Source: Prunus persica (Eukaryota; Streptophyta; Magnoliopsida; Rosales; Rosaceae). From it: a stretch of DNA of 64,000 nucleotides. The notes under the pieces are model-generated. The model did no database searches and was not told the DNA's origin. It saw only the letters and a list, made by a program, of their open reading frames with translations. Shown here one piece after another: positions 11,421-25,300 of this stretch. Both the position numbers and the translations under genes were made by a program. The first letter of the stretch is position 1. Every line of letters begins with the position of its first letter. The DNA lies in contig NC_034013.1 of the NCBI RefSeq assembly GCF_000346465.2, positions 988,211-1,052,210 of the forward strand, written 5' to 3'.

Positions 11421-11756
11421 GCCAGCCGGGTGGGTTTGAGAGGGCATGGCTTCCAAAAACAATGGCCAGCCAGCCAGGTCTCATCCCAAAAAATTTTCGC
11501 ATCGTTTCGGAGGATTTTTCTGTTTTCAATGTAGCTTAAAAGTTTTTGAAAATAATGAAATAAAAAAATTATTTTGACAACAAAAGTAATAAATAAATAA
11601 AAACTTATACCCACTTTTAAGCAGTGAGATGTGCTTAATTTTTTTAAATATAAAAGGATGCCTTGATTTTGTAGGTGATCTTCCTGTTGCAAAGTGTCAC
11701 TAAATTGAAGTGAATATAATTAAAACAAGCTTACGAATGCCACTAAGTTAACAACC

Positions 11757-12060
11757 TAGGGGTGGCACAGTTTGATTCGGTCCAATTTTTACTTCAAACT
11801 AGAACCACAATTGGTATTATTCATCCAGTCCAATTTTGACGAAAAAATTATCTAGTGCAAGGCAATTTGGTTTGCCCATAAGCCTATTTGATTTTTGGTC
11901 AATTTTTGGTCAACCCAATTTTTTTAGCCCAATTCGGCTCATTTTTTCAGTTTTTTTATTTGAATGCCCCCCCTTAAGTCAAACAATGACCACATATGGT
12001 ATGTCATATTTTCTTTCTACCAAATGATAAAAACTGAAGCTAAAATTATTTACTTCATTA
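11757..12060. repeat. Degenerate copy of the GGTCC/GGTTC-rich dispersed repeat
   Basis: It opens AGGGGTGGCACAGTTTG, followed by GGTCCAATTTTTACTTCAAA. This parallels the start of the better preserved element at 50606 (AGGGTGGGTACGGTCC, then TTCTTACTTCAAAT). The right end is not definable here. Confidence 0.45.
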
Positions 12061-13369
12061 CAAGCTTAATCTAGAACTTAAATTTAAAATTTCAAGGCAA
12101 GGAATATACTATATATAATTTTTCCTCGCTTTTTTTCCACTCATATGAGAAAAAGTTGGCACTGTAACGCATAATCCAGTTGCAAAATCCACTTATTAAT
12201 TTGGTTGGTTGGAGGGACCTTTTATATTAAGAAGGAATAATGAAGTTTGTTGGCTCTCTTTTAATCTTTTCTGGGTGTTGAGTTTTTTGTTGTTTTTTTT
12301 TTTCAAAAAAATCAAGGATTTTGATGTCATATAAGTCTTTTGTTTGATAAAATACTCGAAATTAAAAATGCTCGAAATTACAATGTAGAACTAATAACAC
12401 CATTACACAAGTTTGTGTATATGTGGTCATGTCCTGCATAAACAAATTTTCCAAGAGACGGACACAAAAAAGAAAAGTTAAGTTGATCACCAAAATTATG
12501 GCACAAAGATTGAATTCTATGCTGGGACCTGCTAGGTATGTTTTAGCTTCTCTAAAGTTTTGATTGAGTTTTAATTTCCAATGGTGGCAAACCTTTCATG
12601 TAGAAGAAGATGAGAGACAGACAGACAGACAGAGACAGAGTTCTAAGGCCAGCCTCAATGCCTACACTCACTAGAATCCTTCCTGGCCAACAAGCATCCT
12701 AAAATGTGCATCGACCGTGTGCATCTAGGCTTTGTTAATACACATCCCAATTGGCAAACAGGAAGAATAACTGTGGAAGAGGGAGCTGCAGGTCCAGACT
12801 GCTCTTAAGAATATCAATAAATAAATAAAGAAGAAATTGAAAACCAAATTTAAAGCCATCACCACACGGGCATTTAGGTTTTAAATTTGTCTACATTTTC
12901 TTTCCTCCTTATCCTCATTTCTTTCATCTTTTATCTTCATATCTCCTATTTCTCTTTACTAAGGCAAAAAGAAAAATACTAAACAGACCCCAGATTTTCC
13001 CAGAAACAAAATCATGATTTGTTGCATTTGTTTCCTTGAAACAAAATTAGCAGTAGTAGAGGTTTGATCAGTTCGGATGTTTCCTTGAAATTAAGATCTT
13101 CAATGCAAAACAAAGTGAAATTAAAATCTTCAGATCAGGTCGATGCCACCTGGATTTCTCATCCTTAAGTTCCTATATGGACAAAAGGTATCTGTCAATT
13201 CAAATCTAAAATATTGCATTTTGCTCATTAAGTTCTGCAAGGTTCTCTCACCAGATGTACAACAGTGACTACAATCTATCATGTAAGTAACCACTGGATT
13301 TTCTATCGCCTACGCTAAGATACCTAGGCAATGTAATTGCATTCCATGTAAGGTACGGAAAATAAGCGT
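12061..13369. other. Intergenic and 3' side of homoserine dehydrogenase gene
   Basis: AT-rich sequence without a supported gene. A short (GACA)n microsatellite lies at about 12615-12640. The part nearest 13369 should contain the 3' UTR of the minus-strand dehydrogenase. Confidence 0.5.
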
Positions 13370-16300
13370 TCACGGAAATAAATCCTGAATGTCAATGATA
13401 TCAGCAAGGACACCAGCTGCTGTAGTATCATTGCCAGCTCCAGCTCCTTGAATGACCAGCGGTTGGTCATTATAACATCGCGTGTAAATCTCCAACTGCA
13501 ATCGCATATGAAATTAAGAATGGTCAAACTTCATCTATGTTATTAAAGAAATATCCAATATAGGCAAATTATTATTAGTTATGAACTCTGAAATGTACGC
13601 CAATTATTTTTAAGTAAATTTGATCATAAATTGAAGGTCCATTTCATAAACGATCAAACCCCCCCTTGTTCATTTTGTAATGGAGATCCATAATTTTGTC
13701 CCCCTCCTTATATCTTTGAAGCAAAAATTGACGAAGAAGTTTCACACAAAAAAATTCTAATACAAGACCTGAGTTATAATTAATGAATTGCGTAGTGTAA
13801 GGCTTATATTGTATATGGCTTATGACAAGTCCACTTTATAGTGTTCTTTTCATGTATTATGGTAAAAACATTGTATCTCAATTTAACAGTGAAAATTAGA
13901 TTTGTGAAGAAATTCAGAAGGCGTACCACATTGTCACTTCCTCTCAGTCTTCCTAAAGGAGAATCCTTTGGAAGCTCTTGAATGCCAACTTGACACCTAC
14001 CAAGAAATGTGATACCAATTTTTTACACTGTTGCATGTGCAGACCATATACACAAAAACATATATGCTTATGCAAAATTTAATTCATAAACTAGTAAACT
14101 GAGAAAATATAGAACTCAGAGTTTATAAAATATTCAAGATGCTAAATTTGAAAGATTGATTATCAAGATCATGATCATAAAGAAGGGAAAAGTACAAATA
14201 ATGCCTACTTTCCACTTAAAATTATCAAGAAGACAAGAAGTCCAATAGAATTTTCAGATGAGTTGTATAAACCCTCCTTTTACATTTTCTGTTTCTTACC
14301 TTATATTATGTGTTTTAATCTTCTGATAGCTCTCAGATGGAGAACTAGAACAGAAATTTGATTCAATGAAAGATGATGAACTATTGGTTTCTAAGCCATC
14401 TCCAAAGATGAATAAACAATTCGGAGTACTTTTGTCATTTATTCTTGATAAAGCAAAAGATCCTGCTGCTGTAAAGTGCAACTAAAGAAAAGTTCAATAA
14501 TAAAATAAAATAAAGCAAAATAGGGCAGCGTAAATTCTGTTTATGAAATGATTAAAAATACGAGAGTTTTTCAGTGAAATTCACAAACTGATATACTAAA
14601 AATCTCTATAAAATAATTACATTTTTTTTACAACTTCCTTGTATTAAAAAGATACATAATTACCAACTATGTTGCATGCATTGGCCTGATCAATTTCATC
14701 TATACCCATTTAAGTTTGAAACTCATAAAACAAATTAAAATATTCATACACTGGCTTGCTCAATTTCCTCTATGACCCCCGTTTTTTTTTTGTTTTTTTA
14801 TACAAACATTACACACAGATTGAACTGACCCCAAGTCTAGCACTGCCCTGAAAAAAAATTGGGTTCACGCTGGAGCCTCTCATTTTTCCATGGAATACTA
14901 CTATGGGTTGATTGTAAACTAAGCAAACCCTCCTCAACAAGCCCCTTCATATTTTAACACAACTTACCAACCTAATTTGGAAGTCAAGAATAAGAATATA
15001 ATCGAATACCAGCATACTCATACTGTTGTCACCTGTTTTTGTGTTAACTGATTAATAAAAATGAGCACACACAACCACACCCACGCATGCACTCACACTC
15101 AACACGTTTGGGGTAATGAAGTCCAGCAGTGATCACTAGCCTGACCAGAGAAGATACGCAAAACGAAACTTTTTCTTAAGTACTACTTTTTTTACTGATT
15201 TAAGCTACTTTTGTCACTCACAACATATTTGATTATTACTCCAAGATTGTATGAGGGTAACCATCACCATTTGTCTTCTAATGCTAGAAAGAAAAATAAT
15301 CAAGAAATCAAGAGAAATGAGAAATTGAATATCTAAGGAATCCGCCTATCTTTCTCTAACTTGCTTTAGTTCCTAATATTAGATATGAAAGCATTAGTTT
15401 TCACTAAGCAGTATTAAAACTAAAGATAGTTCAGGTCTTTTTGTAACCTCATTTTTAAAATCTCCAATATAGTGACGATGAAGATGATAATCAGTGAAAA
15501 GGTAAATGGTAAAAGTATCTAACTTCCGCATTGACAGTCCATATAGAACTTCTACATACTCAAAGCAAAAATGCCAACAACATTTATCATGCTTTGGGGT
15601 AACTGAAGAAAAATAAATTCAATTTAAAATAGATAAAATAAGAAGACATCTGAAAAATTAAATAAAAGAATTGACATTTAAAAATAAAGAAACACAGATA
15701 AAAGAAAGACTAATAAAAGAAAAGGAAATATCAAGTGGCACTCAGTGTAAACGCAGCAGATAGATGGCAATGACCATCATACACCATAACTTTCCAAAGA
15801 CAAGGTATAAGACATCAGATCCTTCCTAAATTTATTCTCGGCACCACATTTACCTACAGGAAATATTCTCAGAGAATTTTGCACATATGCAACTTTAAAA
15901 CTGCGTCCTCAAATCAAGGATCTCAGCCAAGACACTCACCCTTGGGAAGAATTGTGAGCATTAACTACTTATGCGTGTTAGAAAAGCTGGTTCACCTGAC
16001 TCTAACCCACTAAACACTGCGATCAGTCAGTAAAACTCCAAGGGCAAAATAGATTGGAATATCAAGAACCGGCATGATGATACTTACTAGAATATTCAAG
16101 TATCTTTTTAGGGGCCCGAGTAGCATGTTAGTTATTCCAATTTGTAGTTATCCTAGAATTGAGGCACATATTGATTGCACACTGGGCTCTTGCAACTATA
16201 ATAAAACTTCTACCTAGAACTTTTGTGTCAACATGCCATCAAATATTTTGAGATGCAGAGAAGTAGAAAAGAACATGTTACTCAATCAAAAGCAAAAGCC

Positions 16301-19300
16301 AAGTCTCTTTGATGTAGCACGTTCTTGTTATCTCCTGAAAGAACTGGGGTTCATTGTATATGTAGATATTGAGTATACACTAATACTGTGCATTACTAGA
16401 AAGAAACTTCATCAGGCAAAAACTATGCAGATTGTGTTATCATGGAGGTTTTGGTTGATCGGGGGCTCTGGACAACTTTATACTTGCTCTAATGAAAATG
16501 TTCAACTTAATACAAAGGGAAAAAGATAACAGAACAAGACTGCAATCAACTTGGAAAGACAAGTATAACTATATTCAGCCATTGGAGGTAGACTGGTAGT
16601 GAATTAGTTGATAGAGTTATCAAGTAGATTTTACTAGCCCGTTACCATATAAATTTATATTTCTATGTGATCTAAAGAAATACAAAATAGATGCTCAATT
16701 AGCAAATCCAATCTATCGCTTCAACCTTCACTTACATATTCCTATTTTATCCAAACTAACCATTAAGTGAATCCTTGTGCATAATAAACTTAAACAGAAA
16801 CATCAGACTTTCAATGATGAAAACATTCAGTTAAGAAGAATACCTTGATTTCAGATCCTAGATTTATGGAAAACTGAATACTTATATCATATGTAAGAAT
16901 TGAATTTGCACATATGAATACATGCACACTGACAAACAACATAAAAACATAATGCAAACACATGCATACATGCTTGAGAGGGTGCTTGGTTTAGCATATC
17001 GAATTTTGAACAGAAATATAGAAAGAGTACCTTGAGGCGTCAATCACACAGACATAACGTAGCACATTCCCATTCAAAGAAGCCTTAGAGACTCTCTCTT
17101 GGATATCTTTATCGAGCGATAATATCCCAGTTCCCAGAAAGTCTTCAATAGACATTACACTAGGTGCCATTTCTTCAGGATACAAACTCTCAATCTAAAC
17201 AACAAAATAGCCATAAAATTAAAAATTAAAAAAACTTAATCTTAGAAAGGTTGTAGTTAAGCAAGTATATGGTCAATATGTATGTATCAACGACTGTGAT
17301 AAATCATATATATCTACAAATTTAAACATTTGATAAATGGCATATAGTACCAACCTTAATGTCATCCAAATTAATCCGCCGACCAAGAAGCCTTGCAAGT
17401 ATCAAAGCCTGTTTAAAATTATATTAGAAATATATGAGGTATTGCATGAACTTCAATATTAAATTAATTACTCTCCTCGGATGAAATATTTTAAGTAAAC
17501 AACATATTTTAACACTATCTGATGGTTCAAGTTTTCTTTTATGTTTTAGTTTAGTTGTTTAAGTTTACAATAGAATTAAATGCTTAACGAATTTAAACAC
17601 AAAAGAGCAAACCATATCCAGACCTTTCTTGCGACATCCATCCCACTAAGGTCATCACGTGGATCTGAAATTACAAAATAAAGTCAAAAGTAACGACACT
17701 GACAGACACTCATGAAGTTCAAGGCCTAACTTCTTGGTGCTACTTATAAGTTATAACCAATGGAAGAAAAAATTAAAATAAAATAAAATAACTAATATAA
17801 GCTTAATAATCAAGATGTGTTTTATTTCAAAGCTGAAATTATGCAAAACCTGGTTCAGTGTAACCCAGGTTTTTAGCAGATTGAACAACTTGGCTTAGTG
17901 GCTTTCCATCTTCAACCTCGCTCATTACATAACCCAATGTCCCTATTACACATAGATAAGAAGAAATATATATCACTACCAAACTTGGGAACATGCAGGT
18001 GGATTGCAGTGAAAATGCTAGAAAGCCACAGGAAAACATAAACAAACACTACTAGTGATTGGATGCCTTAAAAATTCTGATACCGCTCAAACTCCCAATA
18101 ATGCGGTGGACAGGATCTCCAGAAGAAAGTATGCGATTTAAGGATGCTATGACAGGAAGGCCAGCACCAACCTACCAAAACAAAAATCATTCAGTGGAAA
18201 TTGCAGAAACTATTTAAAGAATGTATGTAATGGGCTAGCACATATTATGGAAGAAAGATTGAAAGCAAGTAACAGTAGATTCAACCAACAACACTATAAT
18301 ACCAATTATTTAGAATTCTATTCCACTTGAGCATGTTGATGTGTAACCCTTTGAGCTGAGTTTGCCGCCTAATCCCATCTCATTTAAATGTTTCTGTGTT
18401 TAGTTTTTTTTTAAATTTTTTTTCGTTTTTCTGCTGCTTGTAATAAGGACCATTGGATTAGAGTCCAAGTGGCTCTTTAAGAGAGGTATTAGATTGAGAC
18501 AAGTGTAATCATCTTATAGGATGATAATTTCAAGGGCTAGGATTAAATCTTGTATTGAGGCAGTTAGAGAAGAATCTCTCTTCTCTCTCCTCAACGGTTA
18601 TATTCTTGGCAGCTGGTAATGAATGAGCAGCAGCCTTCACTCTTCCAATTTCTTCTTCTGTTTTTGAGAGAGCAACGTTTCTCTCATTCACTCTCTCCCA
18701 AACACATCCAAAATACAGACTCACAAACTATGAATTCTATCATGGCCTCAGAGCGAGGTTCGTTTGTTTTGAGCTGGGCGTGATCTGTGAACAGAAAATC
18801 GAGCTCGTTCTGAGCTATCGTTGAGCTGATTTGGAGATCGAAGGAGTGAGTTCTTGCATCCAGGTGTCTCATATGGCAGGATCTGGAGCAGCTGAGCTTC
18901 GAACACCAGTTTTCAATGGAGAAAACTACGAATTCTGGAGTATTCGAATGAAGACTATTCTGAAATCGCATGGTCTGTGGGATCTGGTCGAAAATGGGTT
19001 AAATAACTCAGACACGAAGAGGGAAAAAGAAGAGGTTGCAGATACTGAGAAGTCCATGGTGGCTCAGATTCTGATGAAGGATGCTCGTGCACTTGGATTG
19101 ATCCAAAGTGCAGTTTCAGATCAGCTATTTCCAAGGATTGTGAATGAGGAGACCTCGAAGGGAGCTTGGGATATTCTGAAACTGGAATTCAGAGGAGACA
19201 AACAGGTACGAAATGTCAAATTGCAAGGGTTGCGTAGGGAATTTGAATATACTCGCATGAAGGATAGTGAATCTTTATCTGTTTATCTGGTTAGATTGTT

Positions 19301-22300
19301 TGATATGTTGAATCAAATGAAGAGTTATGGTGAGGAGTTATCTAGGGAGAGAACTGTGCAGAAATTATTGTTTAGCCTGCCTAAGTCATATGACCCTATA
19401 TGCTCTGTGATAGAGCACTCTAAGGATCTTGAAACTCTGGAAGTTCAAGAAGTGGTTGCCTCCTTGAAAAGTTTTGAGCTCAGATTGGATAGGCACACTG
19501 AGAACTCTTCAGAAAGGGCTTTTGCTAGTCTGAATGTTGAAGAAAAGAAGCCTAAGAATGAGAGTTTTTCTGAAAATCAAAGTTTTCAGAAAAGTGCTCC
19601 TGGAAATCAAAGTTTTCAAAAACATTGGAAGCCTAATGATGGAAACATAGCAGCTTGTAAGCATTGTGACAAGTTACATTATGGCAAATGCTGGTATGAA
19701 GGCAAGCCTAAATGTCATGGATGTGGAAAATTTGGACATATGGTCCGAGATTGCAATGGAAATAGGAATGCACATAGGGTGAATTATGCAAATGAGATGG
19801 AAGAAACTGGTACTCTATTCTATGTCTGTAATGCTGCAACAGATGTACAGGTCAATCACTCTTGGTACATAGACAGTGGGTGTAGTAATCACATGACATT
19901 AGATGAGGGACTTTTAGTAAATGTTCAAAGGGATTTGACTTCTAAGGTGAAGATGGGGACTGGAGAAGTGGTTTCAGTTACTGGAAAAGGAACTTTGGTG
20001 ATAAAAACCAAGTTTGGTAAGAAGCACATTCATGAAGTAATGCTTGTACCTGGTCTTGAAGAAAATTTGCTCAGTGTTGGGCAAATGATGGAACATGGCT
20101 ACCATCTTGTGTTTGGAGAGAGTATGGTGAGAATCTATGATGATCAGTCAGTAGAGAATCTGATTGTGAAGGTGCAAATGACAAACAACAGATGCTTTCC
20201 ATTGACAATGATGCCTGCCAGTGAGTTGGTTCTAAAAGCAAGTGTCACACATTGCTTGCAGACATGGCATAAGAGATTTGGGCATTTAAATGAAAGAAGT
20301 ATGAAGCTGCTTGAGAATCAAGGGATGGTTCATGGATTACCTCACTTGGAGCAAATGTCAGTGGTGTGTGATGGATGTATGCAAGGAAAGCAACATAGGG
20401 ATTCTTTCCCTTTGGAATCCACTTGGAGAGCTTCAAATCCTTTGGAATTGGTTCACACAGACATCTGTGGACCAATGAAAACAGAATCTCTCTCTGGAAA
20501 CAGGTATTTTCTCCTGTTTACAGATGATCACACTAGGATGTCTTGGGTGTATTTCATTAGAAACAAATCAAGTGCATTGGAGTGTTTCATGAAATTCAAA
20601 GCTATGACTGAGCTGCAAAGTGGGTTCAAGATAAAGAGTTTGAGAAGTGACAGGGGTGGAGAATTCTTGTCAGGAGAGTTTAACAGTTTCTGTGAAGAAT
20701 CTGGCATTCAAAGGCAATTAACAGTGGCTTACTCCCCTCAGCAGAATGGAGTAGCTGAGAGGAAGAATAGAACAGTGGTTGAAATGGCTAAGTCAATGCT
20801 GCATGAGAAAGGTATCCCTTATGAGTTTTGGGCAGAGGCTGTAAATACTGCAGTCTATTTGCTGAATAGATGTCCTACCAAGGCTCTCAATAAGGTAACA
20901 CCATTTGAGGCCTATACTGGCAGAAAACCAGGGGTTGCGCATTTAAAGATATTTGGATCCCCTTGTCATGTGCTTATTCCTTCTGCATTAAGGCATAAGC
21001 TTGAAGAAAACAGTCACAAGTGTATTTTTGTAGGCTATGGTCTTTGTGAAAAGGGATATAGACTGTTTGATCCAAGCAATAGGAAGATTATTCTGTCAAG
21101 GGATGTGAAATTTGATGAGAAAGGCTTATGGAAATGGGAGAATGCTAGAGAAGGAGAAATGACAGTGCTTGTGCCTACTGGAAATCAAGACTATGCTCTA
21201 AATCCAGACTTGGATGCACCATTGCAAATACATGAAGAAGTCATAACACTAGAAGAACCAAGTCAAAGCTTGGATACACAAACACAAGCAGATGTAGATA
21301 CTACTCTGCAGGATGAAAGCATTGAAGGAAGTTCTCAAGCTATTGATCATACACCAAAGAAATGGAAGAGCATTAATGACATTATGGCTCAGTGTAATAT
21401 GTGCATTATGGAGCCTGAGAATTTTGAAGAAGCTGATCTAGATGAGTCTTGGAGAAAGGCAATGGAAGCTGAGTTAGAAATGATTGAGAAGAATAACACT
21501 TGGCAGCTTGTGGAAAGACCCTTTAACAAACCAGTCATTGGTGTCAAATGGGTCTATAAGACCAAGCTTAATCTAGATGGCACTGTACAGAAGAATAAGG
21601 CTCGATTAGTAGCTAAAGGCTACTCACAAAAACCTGGAATCGATTACAATGAGACTTTTGCCCCAGTGGCAAGGTTAGATACCATTAGGACTTTGATAGC
21701 CCTGGCTGCACAGAAGGAATGGCATTTATACCAACTGGATGTCAAGTCTGCATTTCTGAATGGAGTTCTAAAAGAAGAAGTATATGTGGAGCAGCCACAG
21801 GGTTTTGTGAAAAAGAATGAAGAAATCAAAGTGTATAAGCTGAACAAGGCCTTGTATGGATTAAAACAAGCCCCAAGGGCATGGTATGATGAGATAGATT
21901 CCTACTTCAACAAGGCAGGATTTCAGAAAAGTCCAAGTGAAGCTACACTTTACATTAAAACTGATGAAGGCTCAGGTATTCTCATTGTCTCTCTTTATGT
22001 GGATGACATTGTCTATACTGGAAGTTGTGTAAAAATGCTTGAAGAATTCAAAAATGACATGATGAGGCATTATGAGATGACTGATCTCGGGCTGCTCTAT
22101 CATTTTCTTGGCATGGGAGTTGTACAGACTGAGAAATACATATTTCTTCATCAGAAGAAGTATGCAATGAAAGTGATTGAGAAGTTTGGTTTAAAAGGCT
22201 GTAAGTCTGTGGCAACCCCCTTGGTTGCAAATGAAAGGCTGTGCAAAGAAGATGGAAGTGAAATGGCAGATGAGAGTGAATATAGGCAGATTGTAGGCAG

Positions 22301-25300
22301 TCTGCTATATCTGACAGCTACTAGACCAGACATAATGTTTGCCTCTAGTTTGCTTGCCAGATTCATGCCCAATCCCACTAAGAAACACATAGGAACAGCC
22401 CAAAGGGTGTTGAGATATGTTCAAGGCACACTGGATTATGGAGTTGAGTTTAAAAAGGGCAAGGCAGCTACCTTAATAGGCTACTGTGATAGTGACTGGG
22501 CAGGCAGTGAGGATGACAGAAGAAGTACCTCAGGATATGTGTTTACTCTGGGATCTGGCATGTTTTTTTTTTTTTTTTTTTGAATAGAAACATTGTATTG
22601 ATAATCAAGAGGAAAAATCCTCGATCAAACAAGAAGACCAAAAAAAGAGTCTGACCTACTAAGAATGAAAAACAAACTGTATAAAAAACACGAAAAAACA
22701 CAAAAAAACTTCAGTAAAATCATCTTAAGGCTGCCATCATGTCTCTCATGATGGTAGAGTAGTGATAATCCTTGAACTGCCCCGAAACCGAAGCCCAAAG
22801 GGATGCCCAAAATTTAATTCTGTCCCATAATTCCTCAACCCTAACTCCTATATGACCCTGAAAAATTCATTGATTTCGTTCCATCCAGATATTCCAGAAA
22901 ATAGCATGAACTAGACAATCACGAAGGATTCCAGCTCTCTTCCCCTTCCCTGAAATCCTCAGATTGATACTAAGGAGCTCAAAACACCCTTTAGGAATCA
23001 CCCACTCCACTCCGAGAGCACCCAACATCCTCCACCATAATCTTAGGGATCTGGCATGTTTTCATGGGCCTCAATCAAACAGAATACAGTAGCTCTGTCT
23101 ACAGCTGAAGCAGAATATGTGAGTGCTGCTGAAGCAACATCACAAGCTAAATGGCTAAGGTTTATACTTGAGGATTTTGGAGAGGAGCAAGTGGAAGGCA
23201 CACCAATTCTGTGTGACAACACCTCTGCCATAGCAATGGCAAAGAATCCTGTCTTTCATCAGAAATCCAGGCACATAAGCAGGAAATTTCATTTCATCCG
23301 AGAAGCTATCCAAGCAAAGGAGATTGAGCTAATCTACTGCAAATCTGAAGATCAAATTGCAGATATCCTAACCAAGGCTTTATCCAAGGATCGTTTTGTG
23401 TATCCCAGAGATCTGCTTGGAGTTAAATCAGTCAAAGGGTTAGAAGGGAGTGTTGATGTGTAACCCTTTGAGCTGAGTTTGCCGCCTAATCCCATCTCAT
23501 TTAAATGTTTCTGTGTTTAGTTTTTTTTTAAATTTTTTTTCGTTTTTCTGCTGCTTGTAATAAGGACCATTGGATTAGAGTCCAAGTGGCTCTTTAAGAG
23601 AGGTATTAGATTGAGACAAGTGTAATCATCTTATAGGATGATAATTTCAAGGGCTAGGATTAAATCTTGTATTGAGGCAGTTAGAGAAGAATCTCTCTTC
23701 TCTCTCCTCAACGGTTATATTCTTGGCAGCTGGTAATGAATGAGCAGCAGCCTTCACTCTTCCAATTTCTTCTTCTGTTTTTGAGAGAGCAACGTTTCTC
23801 TCATTCACTCTCTCCCAAACACATCCAAAATACAGACTCACAAACTATGAATTCTATCAGAGCATGGCATATGAATTACATATATATCTATAATCCTGGA
23901 CATATGCAGCAATTATTGAGGATGCAAGGATGATAACAAAAATGAAAATAAAAATTATGAGAGAGGAAAAAAATATGGGGCTTAAGATAGTTTGCAAGTA
24001 CAACATCCCACTCCTTATAAACTCCTTTTCAGTTTTGTAACTGTAGTCTGATTCTAGCGCTAATTTGTGTAATCTGGTGTTCTTTTGGGCTACAGCGATC
24101 TAAGCACCTTGAGTTTTCCTCATGTTAATTAAACACACACACAGAGGCGCACACACACATTCCTCTCAAGTAACAAAAAAAAATTATTTTATGTTGTTCT
24201 TTTTCTGAGAATTCAAAATTGACTCAATTCAGTGCAATGATCTCCATGAGAGAAATTATGGTTATGTCATGAGTAAAACAAAAATTCTGAGGTTGAAATT
24301 CTTCCAAACAGGAGTAACACCAAATACTAGGTTCGGGGATTAAGTTTCAACAACAAAAAGCCATATATAAACATTACACTATAAGCATTTCATCTTTATA
24401 CACAATACTTTCCACATCTTGATAAACATTACACTATAAGCATATCAATAACTACATTAAGAAGAAATGAACTCACAGTTGACTCGTGGCGAATACGCCT
24501 TGGGTATGAAATTAATTTGTCATAATCCTCCTGTAGGTGAGAAATACTTAATGCGTCACTGGGGCAGTGGGGAAAACAAGCAACTAGAAATTAATGGTAG
24601 GCAAGTAAAATGAATGACAAAACAGCAGAAGGAAGTCCTTTTACCTCACACAATAGTTAGAATGAACCTTTCTATAGATTTCTTTTGAGGTAAAGCTGGT
24701 AAGTAATTGCTGCAAACTATAGAACATTAAAATTCCTGAAAAAGTTTACTACCATTGTCGAAGTCAGAGGTTTCTTATTTGCCATGACAATGCAACAATC
24801 CAAATCAACTGCTTGGGTTAGCACGGGAATAGTCTCAGAACTGGCAGAGCAATCTACAAGAGCCAAGCCTTTGCAAAGGAAATAATAAAGAAAAAGGTCA
24901 AACAACTGAGGCTAAAGGCATGATCATGCAGTTTTAGGAAAGTGCTAGTAACAATCTGCTGAAAAATAAAATAAAATGTGAAAGCTCATGCATGCCGCTA
25001 ACCTGTTGATTTTCCCAAGAATGCAGCAACATCTATAATCTTTTTGGTTGATTCTGAATTTGTGAATACCTTGGATTCATCTTTGTAAAACAGAAAATAA
25101 GCATAAGAAGCACAATTCCAAAGAAATAAAATGCTATCATTCATCTGAAAGCCTTACCATAACCACTAATTGTGGACAAAGAAGCACCATCCGACTTGAC
25201 CCGGCAAACTTCCATTAAAAATGTATCACCCAACTCCATAGTAAATGCATCCGATGCAACAACTAAGGATTTACTATCAGATACTCCCACAACTCTCAAG

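Larger units (their letters stand above)
18334..23859 (+). mobile_element. Young full-length Copia LTR retrotransposon inside an intron, split by a LINE
   Basis: The LTRs at 18334-18742 and 23451-23859 are both 409 bases and look identical by eye. Both start TGTTGATG and end ATTCTATCA. Perfect 5-bp target duplications GAGCA flank the element (18329-18333 and 23860-23864). The primer-binding region after the 5' LTR reads TGGCCTCAGAGC, near the initiator-Met complement, and the polypurine tract AGAAGGGAG precedes the 3' LTR. Without the nested LINE and its target duplication (496 bases) the element is about 5.0 kb. It lies in intron 5 of the homoserine dehydrogenase gene, antisense to it. Confidence 0.97.

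Noticed and set aside
16233..16529. 98-codon plus frame in homoserine dehydrogenase intron 10
   Set aside because: No recognisable domain, antisense inside an intron, and length expected by chance in AT-rich DNA.
18831..18872. Upstream start of the Copia polyprotein
   Set aside because: The codon at 18831 is TTG; the first ATG in frame is 18873.
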